Part shown: in pieces, positions 55,601 through 64,000 of the stretch
Layout: each line of letters starts with the position of its first letter
Numbering within the stretch: position 1 is the first letter of the stretch
From: Mesodorylaimus sp. YZB2_4
Lineage: Eukaryota; Nematoda; Enoplea; Dorylaimida; Dorylaimidae
Length of the DNA stretch: 64,000 nt
Reading direction: 5' to 3'
Assembly: GCA_030248295.1 (NCBI GenBank)
Contig: JASANH010001389.1
Coordinates: forward strand, 186,001 to 250,000
Translations under genes and position numbers: made by a program
The notes under the pieces: generated by a model
What the model was told of the DNA's origin: nothing
The model's input: only the letters and a program-made list of their open reading frames with translations
The model's database searches: none

Positions 55601-57965
55601 CGGCCAAGGTGATGGCGGGAAAATAAAAAAATCCGAGAATGGCTCATCGAAAACCAATAATGGCTTAACGTCGGAAAAATCAGTGCCTTCAAGTCAAACG
55701 AATCCCGCTAAGGTAAGGTTTTTATCCGTATGGATTGTTCAGTTCAGACTGATACATTGAATTACATTTCAGATGCAGCCTTGTAAACGGCATTCGCTGA
55801 GTTCACTCACTTCGACTGGAGTCAAACGACCCGATATCAGTCTGCGATCTGAAACAGTTCCAGCGAAATTTAGGATGGTCAAGACTGAGTGCGAACAAAA
55901 GGAGTCAAAACTGGGCTTTGGGTCGTCGCCTCAAAAAACTTCGTTAACCGGGACGCCGACTCGGATTTCTCAGTCAAGCAACTGCCAACAACAGATCACT
56001 CAGGAATGGTTCAAAGACCCAAAGGTAGGAGAGAGATTTGATTTGTATGTTAAACCGTGTTTATTAAGCGATTTTTCATTTTTAGAATGCAAATTATGCA
56101 AAAGCATTGTATGCTTGTGCATTTGCTGGGAACAATAAGGAAGGTGTCAATTCGAAAGAGTTCAATGCGGGCTTTGAAATGGGGATAAAAATCGCTCACC
56201 AGTCTTTGACCGGGGTAAATAAAGGAGGTAGTGATCACGTGAACGGCGGCGACTCGCAGAAGAAAACGGCTGCTCCGATAAAGGCTCAACAGCGAGGTGA
56301 GAAATTGCATAAGCGCCTACAAGCGACTCTAGTGGGTTAAACTCTTTGTTACAGGGGATTCGTTATCGGCCGATGAAGATGACGAGTCGTTTAGCGATCA
56401 TAGTTCCGTCGTGTCACAAAAGGACAAACATTGCGATTGCTGTTACTGCGAAATGTTTGGGCATGGAGGGGTAGGTGGTAAGATGAAGAGTTTGATTTTC
56501 AGACGTCTCACCTTGAGTTGGTTTTAGAAACCGTGTGGTCGCGACGACTTCCCTCAGATACGAGAAAGACTGAGGTTGAAATTGAAGAAAAAGGTGAGCA
56601 ATGGGGACGTGTTTTTTAAATGGTTATGTACCTGTACATGTGTGGTTTTAGGGGTCGGAAACACCTTCACAACGATCTGAGAATGTGGATGGATATCGAG
56701 GATACGATTCAATCGATAACCTGGTTGAATATATCACGGGAGACAAGAAGCGCGGTCGAGGTAACGACAGTCTGGTTGACACATCTGCTTCTGCTCAATT
56801 GCAAGCCTCATCGAAACCGTCAAAAAAATCAAAGACAAAATCAAAATCGAAAAAAGTATGTTAATTTGAAATCTGTGGCAGAATTATTGACGGTTAAGGT
56901 CTTTTTTAAGAACGAGAGCAAGAAAGGGGACAAGCGGAATCAGACTCCATCCCCAACGGAAGCTGCTGGTGTCGAGAGCGATGCTCGCAATTTGGTGAGT
57001 CTTGTTGCTAGTTTTTATTACGTCATTCTCGCACATGTTGATTCTTGTTCCAGGAAGTTAAGGAGGAGTTTGCTGAGCAGAAATGTGAAGATACTGAAAA
57101 TGACGTGGGCAAGTTTAAAGCATTATCGCCATCGAACCGAGAAAAAATTTGCCATAAAAATGGTGATTCGACCAATGGTTCCGTTGCACCATTAGAGACT
57201 TCTGCCAGATCGCCCACTTGTTTATCAGAGAAAACTCGGGAGCGTAAGAAGACGCTGGAAGACGAAGATGTCAATATAGGTGAGTGCTATTTGGTGTCAT
57301 CTGTTGAATGAGTCATTTGAGTGGAATTATGATTTTAGACGAAGTCTTCAAGCCCAAGGATATCGATCTGAACTCGACAGATCTTGATGAAGCTGAGCGG
57401 GAGGTGGAATGTTTCAAACGGTAAGTCCCTCACTTCCTTGTCGAAAGGTGGGTTCTATTTTTCGTAGTTGGCATAGTAGGGCTTCACAATAATTGCTGCT
57501 AAGGTACACGTAAATATTGATTTCTCAGAAGTGCCTTATGGTCTGATGACGTAAGCGAATCATAGGGCTCGTTGATGCGTGATTATTGCTCCGTTACGCG
57601 CACCAGTGTTCGCGGCAGGTGGTTGATCTCAATATTGCGAGACCGGAAACGTACAAAGAGCCACTCATGGTTTTGTATGTCTCGGTTGGGAATTCATTTG
57701 TGCTCAAATGTGATGGTCTATTATTCGCATTTGACAGTGCAATAGAAGAGAGGCAAAGAAAGGGTCCCTTTTTACGAATATAGTAGAGTGTGCACGGAGA
57801 AGCGACAAAGTAGATAGGACAAGCTGTCGAGAGTGAAATGCTAATTTTATGCTTTTTCATTTCAGGTTCGTCATGAATTGCCATCCGCGCGAGAAGCGAG
57901 AAAAAGTAAATTTGAATATCGGGCATTTATTGTCGGGGAAAAAGGCGGCGGCGACGATGGTGTGA
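52680..57965 (+). CDS. FAM193: FAM193 family protein
   Basis: Ortholog-like to vertebrate FAM193A/B, a poorly understood family reported to influence p53 signalling in human cells. I joined 24 exons, from 52680-52737 through 54248-54446, 55392-55712, 56355-56470 and 57339-57420 to 57866-57965, all phases closing, to 1096 residues. Conserved parts: CCCQACVERK, LQKFWLQLRHAVRQMYRDRL, CSRDPHQLYQRLESLGREHV, MELKVTLLQILVSP, a Cys-rich block (CIRCHRSHCPCDQC), the signature HCDCCYCEMFGHGG, RERLRLKLKKK, and the C-terminal FKPKDIDLNSTDLDEAEREV then ECFKRFVMNCHPREKREK. The Cys-rich blocks look like zinc-binding sites. Between them are long Ser/Lys-rich disordered parts. Most introns are 50-100 bp; the last is 445 bp. 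Confidence 0.93.
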
Positions 57966-58880
57966 GGGAAAGTGGAACGATTGGTATGTGGAAAAAGCCT
58001 GTTTTTAGGCTTTGGTGTTAGTGAAGGCGCAAATTCGTTTTTCTTAAATTAACGTATTATATATATTTTGTGAGAGGGCGTTGTGAGTCCTCGGGGGTTG
58101 GAGTGTGATGGGAAAACATTTCGAATGGCTAGCATTTAGAGTTGAGTGAGCGGCTGCCTTGGCGTATTGATCAATCCGAGTTAGGATTTATGTCCGCTTT
58201 CTAGTAGGTTTGCCAAAAATTTACGATCGCCCTCATTAAGAGCCGCTCGAATTCGTGTTTTCTCTAAGGGCGGTCAATGATAATTGAGGGATGGAGGCTG
58301 GAGAGCCTTGTTTTGGTCGCCTGTTTACTTCATCCAAGTGCTGTATCGAATCGTATGCGCAAACACTATGTGTAATTAGATTCGTGTAACAGTAGACTCA
58401 AGCCTGCCTATTCGATGTGGTCGGCATTGTTGCAATAAAGGTTTCATGAATGAGACTTCTTGCCTTCCCCTGCTCCCCTTTTGACATTGATTGAGGCTGG
58501 CGAGCAAGCGTCCACAATCGTCAATTGATCCTCGCTCGGACAAGAAAAGCAGGTGTCGGGGTAACGGCCGAGAAGGAATCGAGTGGGTGTTGAGTAAGAG
58601 GGTGAATTGTGCCAGCAAGTGACGAGAAATGCACGAAATAGCTGAGCAGCCAGTCGATAAGGCTTGAAGGTTCTTATGCCCGGGGGAAAAGGATGGATGA
58701 GTTAAAGGGCGTTTTATCAACTGGGGTTTTCCGAGTTTGGATAAAAGCAGAGTCTTTATGTCGTAACATGATCCATAATTAATGAGTCTGGCTTGATCTC
58801 CTTTCCATGCCAACAAAAAATAGTACAGTACACGGCACAGCTATGGGGTCAGAACGGTGCTCGAGACTCGACTAGTGCTG
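57966..58880. other. Convergent 3' region of FAM193 and the NPF-type receptor
   Basis: Untranslated-type DNA. Open frames such as 58376-58816 (-) lack domain features. No clear poly(A) hexamer for either gene. Confidence 0.45.
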
Positions 58881-61543
58881 TCATAGGTCTGTGGTAAGAA
58901 CATAAGTGCTCATATGATTGTCCCCGAATTCAGTCTCGTTTCTACTACTACGTACAGAATCGGAAAAAAGAGGCGTTTTTTCTTCGAGTGTCGAATTCTC
59001 GACAACAAGATCGTCCAATTTCTTTCTTGGAGATGCTGAATTGGAGTCCGGTACAACGGACTCTACACTTCCGCTGGCCGCCCCCAGACCCCCATCGAAT
59101 TCGTCCATGTGTACGGTGGGTGGTGTTGGGGTGGTGCAGTAGTTGGTACCTGTAGCCGATGATACGTTATTATAAAATCCGTTGGCAGTTGTTGCTGTCA
59201 ATCCGGGCGATGTGTCTATGAGTTTTTGAAATCCTTCATCCGGAGCTAATCGATTTGTTCGATTGCTTCCTTTTCGACTGGATTGCGAAGTCTTTTTCTG
59301 TTTTTTGAGAGAAGATCGAGGGATCGTTGCTTGTTGTTGAGCGCCGCCCACATTTGCGTCCATCTCATTTTGACCATTGGCATTAGCCGCACGACGAGTC
59401 ATTGTCAGTTTCCTGACATACCTGACCACAGGTACGATACGTAAGCAAGTTAGGATGGCAATAAATTCTTGACGAAAATTTTCGTTAAAAACGCCATACA
59501 GGATTGGATTAGCGCAAGCCGACATCATACCAAATACGTGACACGAGGAGAATGCCACCACGTGATAGGAGATACCAATATCGAATGACAGTAGACCGTT
59601 GTAGACATTGAGAGGGAGCCAACAAAATGCGAAGAAGGCTACCACGCAGATTAATAATAAGTTCATACGCCGTTGCCGAACCTCCAAAGATCGTCGTCGA
59701 TTATGTAACCGGCAGCTAGTCATCGCGGTGCCAGTGCCAACGGTCGAGCTCTCCATTTGAGGGGTGCTGACCATAGCTCGTTGGCGATAGACCATTCGAT
59801 TCTCCAAGCGCCATATGATCCGGGCGTAGACGAACGTTAACATGGTCAAGGGAAGCACGTATCTGAAAAACACACTTCTTATTAGCCTCGCCAGCCAACA
59901 AACTTAGGCCTCATCTTCACTTCTTGCATTGATGCATGTGTTTATTTCTCAAGTCGCTTATCGGCTAGCATCAAGCAAATCAGAGTTAGATCCCAGATTA
60001 CCATGTTTATTCGCAGCAATGTGTATTGTGTGCCGTTTGGATTCTGTTTTCAATAGCTTTTTCTAAAAACCACTCCGAAGCCGGGCAATGACAGCGAGAA
60101 AATAAGAAATAACGGGTTGGGGAGAAGCCGAGTGGAAGGACATTCAATATTAGGACTAGTTTGTAGTTACGGCTCTTTCAACGAGTGTTTAGTTTTCCGT
60201 CCCCCCTAAATAAGTTTCTAACTTTTCCAGAACGCCTTCTTTGTCCTTGGTATTACACAAGCACAATTTCAATGCTCAGCAAGCAGTCCTCAGCCAAAAT
60301 GCAAATCAGTGATAAAGCCTTTGTCGGGGTCGCTCATTAATGATAATTGCTGTTTGTCATACGGTTTGCCTAGTCACAGCCAAGTCAAGGACATGAGGCC
60401 TGATTCATTCTGACTGGACACGTGGGAGGAATACGAGAAGAGAAAATACGCTTGTCGTGTGCTAACCTTTTTCCGATGTCAACGCTCTTTTACGAGAGAA
60501 CACTCGATTATTATGAGGCTTAGATAATAAAAACCCATTTGCGAAAACACTTTTTTCAACGGGCATTTGTTTACTTAGCTTCTAAGCTCTCTGCGGGACA
60601 TCGGGCGTTTTAGGACTGCCAAGATCGGTCTAACGTGCTTCCCGCGCTATCACTCATCACACGTCAGCGCGAAATGACCAAAAGAAAAAGAGTAGTTTGG
60701 TAAGAAGACATTAGATTTTCACTTACTGAAATGCCGTCGAGCTAATCGTATAAACGCGTTTGTCGAAAACCATTTTGCTCCAGTCCTCGGAACATACCAA
60801 GCGGTGCTAAAAGCAGTTACAGTAAGAAGCCAGTCTTAATCGAATGCACTTATTCTCTCTTACACTTACCACTCCGCATTCGGCGAGGCCTTCGAGCCCG
60901 GGCGGATATTGGATATCAGTTGCATAGAAAAGAGGGAACGCCAAAAGGAAAGAGAAGATCCAAATAAACGTGAAACACACAACCACGACCAGCCGTTGTT
61001 GTTGAGTCTTAGTCGGGAATATAATAACCCAGTACCTGTCCAAACCGATAGCTGTGATCGACATGGCTGACACGAAAATGTTCACGCCCTGAGCGCTGGC
61101 CACAATCCTACACGCAGTCGATCCGAGCCCCCAGAATGTGTTCAAGACATAATAGAGTGTGAAGGGCACGGTTAGCGTGCACATGAGTAAATCGGATAAA
61201 GCCAAATTGATAATAAAATAGTTTCGAGGCGTGCGCATTTGAGGATTGCGAATTACAGCTGCGATCACAAATAGATTTCCTATAGCCCCTATGCAAGCTA
61301 CAGTCGTGTACAGAGCAGTCACAAACACCCGCGTGTTGGGTTCTCGGAGAAAAGGATCGTTAAATTCATCCAATCGGGAAAGGAATTGAGCATTTACCAT
61401 TGTACAAATATTCACTTGCACACTCGGAGGAGTAAAATTGGTAACGCTCTTGGTCGTCTCCATTAGATCATAAATTTTTCTGGCTAGAGAAATGTCCAAC
61501 TTTTTGTTCGTTACCTCGTGCACGACTTTCCGCACGCCATAGA
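58881..61543 (-). CDS. Neuropeptide F / NPY-type G protein-coupled receptor
   Basis: Rhodopsin-class receptor. Exons 61543-60870, 60806-60727 and 59862-58881 join in frame. The first begins right after an acceptor (TTTTTTAG), so an upstream exon may supply the start; the first ATG in this exon is at 61463, giving 551 residues. Seven helices are visible: TALYTTVACIGAIGNLFVIA, then NYFIINLALSDLLMCTLTVP, SAMSITAIGLDRYWVIIFP (DRY), FTFIWIFSFLLAFPLFYATD, a second extracellular loop GVHRLVCSEDWS with the disulfide Cys, YVLPLTMLTFVYARIIW, LLICVVAFFAFCWLPLNVYN and CANPILYGVFNENFRQEF. FCWLPLN and FNENF are typical of NPY/NPF receptors. The 230-residue Ser/Asn-rich cytosolic tail is long. An N-glycosylation site (NFT) lies before helix 1. 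Confidence 0.9.
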
Positions 61544-64000
61544 CATCCTAAAAAAGCTTGATTCAATCGATGCTCGCGGCTAAGACCAAGTATATAAATC
61601 GATCTGGACTAGCTAGGGCTAAGGTACAGAGGGAACAGAGAGGATGAACATGAGTTCGGCCCTTTTTCATCTGAACGCTCTCCGGAGTGGGAAAAACGCC
61701 CCAAGCTAGAGCCCTCGGAAAGAGGGCCATTTCTATTTGTAGGTATACTGCAAATGCGTCGGAAGACCATTGGAGACCAGGCATGAAGGAGGGGGCGGAT
61801 GGACGGGCAGTTTGCATTTTGCTCAGTTTCTAAGCTCAAAGGCGTGGCGGTGATTGAAATTTGCCCCCGCAGTTGTTGATTCCGTTTCGTTTTTCTCATA
61901 CCATGCCCCCACCGTAGACAAGACGTAATCCGAGCGGAGCTTGACGTCGACGAGCGTGGCACGGAGTGCGACGAAGTCGAGGAGGACTTGGTCAAAAGAG
62001 AGCCGCCGAATTTGACACGTATTTGGCGACTAGAATCTTGTTCTAGATGAGTCCATTCTCCATTCGCCTCTTTCCGCCCAGCCATCTAGGGTGACGCTTA
62101 CCCGAGGATCCTAACCTCGCCCTTGCCTATCCGCTTGTTGTGACTGACGGATCCTCGTATCGACTCTCCTCAACTCGTCATCTCGAGTCGATAGTGCGAG
62201 CTCGGGCATAGTTGTAAGTTTTCTACATGACGACAGAGCGAATCGTCTTCGCGCCAACAAGGACACGTTTATAAATCATTTAAGAGTCGCATAAGAATCG
62301 TAACTAAGCATTGCTTCCCTTCAAAGCTCACGACTGTGACGAGGTGACCAACTACTGTAACTGATAGAAAGCCTTGCCAGAGGAAAGGCGCAAATCACTT
62401 CGAACTCATTCGCCGACAGGCCTCCTTTCCTTGGACGCAGAAAAAAAGCTTTTCAGAATTATCCCGCGGCCCGTCGCCAAGTCGAATATTTTTGTGATAA
62501 GCTTAAATGGAGGCCCGATATCGAACTACCCTAAAAGTATATAGCGTTTATGCTTACCTCCTTCGAGCTCCACCGACTCGCTGAGTTAACTGATGCGCAA
62601 AAAACGACAAGCGCAACTAGCGATGAGTGAGCGAGGCAGAGGGAGGGGGAAACGAGAGGACGAAATCGGGATGAAAGCCATCCGAAAAAGGGTCTTATAA
62701 CAAAGCTAATCGACGGCTCGGCATGAGGGGCTCGTGATTTAGTTTTCGATTCAGCAGCCGTCCTTTTTATACTTTTATTCAAAAATGGGTGGTCGCCAGT
62801 TTTGCCTGAAAACGAATGTCCCACTCGTCAGATCCAGACTCGGCCGCCGGAGGAACGAACTATAAAAAGCGAGTACACTTCGGGGACCAAATGACTGAAG
62901 GAGCGAGTAAGCAAAAACGATAGAATGATCAGAGCATAAAAATAGATGATAGTCTCCTGTTTTTCACAAACTCGTCGCTAATTACGTTTTCAACTAGCCA
63001 ATAGACACTTGGCGCACGCAATACTTGAGTTCAGCTTCACAACGCAAAAGGAGCCTCGTACGGTTTTTATGCCGAGCGAAGTCATGGAGACACATTCATA
63101 AGGAGACACCTGCCGCTCACCTGTCCATTCGTAAACCCTAATTAAAAATGATCGTGGCTTTCCATGTTCTATTCAAGCCAGAAATCTTACTCGCTTACCT
63201 ATTCTTCGCTCCAAGGCGGAAAATATGGTACACAACCTCGTGTAGGTTCAAGAAACCATTTTTAGAAAATGTTATGATCTGACAGACACATCCGTCATTT
63301 CTCGTTTTGCAAAGACCAGTGTCATCTTTGCCGCTCAGAAGCCCAAGCTACCTACCTACTGTAGTTGTCAGAGCGTGATAGATAGCACCAGGTGAGGAAG
63401 ATCAGCGGGACTGAATTAGAAAAAAGCGTCATGAAAATGGAATTGAAAATAAGAAAGCTAGAGTGCGACCAAACGTCAGCCGGGATCAAGCCAAATCATA
63501 AACACGGCACGTCCCTCAGGGAAATTGGATAAAAACTTGGCTGTCGCCACCCAGACCGAATGAATTCAGCGTACGGGGGCGGCAAGGCAAAGGATTCAAG
63601 AAAACGCTTGGTTTGGTACAGAACCATCGTTCGACGAAGATCCGTTTCCATAAACAAACTATGCCAGGTGTCTACGTGCTGCTTTTTGTAGCCAGTTCAC
63701 AGCGTGGGTTAATAGCCTTATTTATGGCATCTTGGGCTCGAATGAGTGATGATAGGCGGCTTGTGATAAGCTGATAACAGAGTGAGTGGGTAGCAGTGGA
63801 ACAATCGCACAAGGGCGTAAACGTGATGACCGTCATGAAATATGTAGTAAAAAGCGAAAATAGGGCTCGAGGGGAATGTTCGTAAAAGAACCGAAGTCAC
63901 GCGATTTCGTTGCACCTCCGCGCTCACACAAACTAAAATCCCCAACAGGCTTATCAACTTTGAGCTGATGGAGTAGCTCTTAAGCCTCGCGTTCTGAGAG
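61544..64000. other. Upstream region of the receptor gene
   Basis: 2.4 kb that probably holds the receptor's 5' exon(s) or promoter. Open frames (61609-62085 and 62531-62824, minus) have no domain features and no matching splice partner I could confirm. No mobile element recognised. Confidence 0.4.

Overview
The window is animal (metazoan) nuclear DNA. The genes are cut by many GT-AG introns with short pyrimidine-rich acceptors (TTTTCAG/TTTTTAG), and they encode animal-specific families: a TIF1/TRIM protein, FAM193, a W(X6)W-amide neuropeptide precursor and a neuropeptide F-type GPCR. The MIP/allatostatin-B peptides and the NPF-type receptor point to a protostome. The intron style and the GMWG-type peptide ends fit an ecdysozoan (nematode- or tardigrade-like), but I cannot name the species. 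For most genes I joined exons by hand until the splice phases closed; the coordinates are reading-frame predictions, not transcript data.

Layout. 1-1969 (-): extracellular domain of a receptor guanylyl cyclase, cut by the window edge. 4250-7514 (+): a secreted, probably GPI-anchored DyP-type heme peroxidase of the YfeX kind with seven introns, the most surprising gene here. 7674-14902 (-): three genes head to tail, mitochondrial seryl-tRNA synthetase (SARS2), mitoribosomal PPR protein PTCD3/mS39 and dihydropteridine reductase (QDPR). 15384-20797 (+): PP2A regulatory subunit B55. 21315-24792 (-): an ER/secreted JmjC oxygenase. 24941-26684 (-): an unrecognised, mostly disordered protein. 27821-32684 (+): a TIF1 co-regulator with RING, B-boxes, PHD and bromodomain. 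33240-33662 (-): a MIP/allatostatin-B precursor with five peptides. 38499-39696 (+): a linker-histone-like winged helix fused to a long SR/TPKR repeat tail, probably a sperm chromatin protein. 47452-48865 (+): an unrecognised single-pass membrane protein. 52680-57965 (+): FAM193 in 24 exons. 58881-61543 (-): NPF/NPY-type receptor.

The stretch from about 36 to 51 kb is rich in repeats. It holds several copies of a tRNA-headed SINE (two with target-site duplications), a second tRNA-like SINE, a dead 5'-truncated LINE, a 79-bp hairpin, a 1.87-kb hAT-like element with an 8-bp target duplication, and a dead Tc1/mariner copy. Fragments of unknown genes lie between them (35.6 kb and 43.7-45.0 kb, minus strand).

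Functional links. SARS2 and PTCD3 both serve mitochondrial translation and are neighbours on one strand. The MIP precursor and the NPF-type receptor are both neuropeptide-signalling genes, but they are not a known ligand-receptor pair. The rest looks like ordinary unlinked animal genes.
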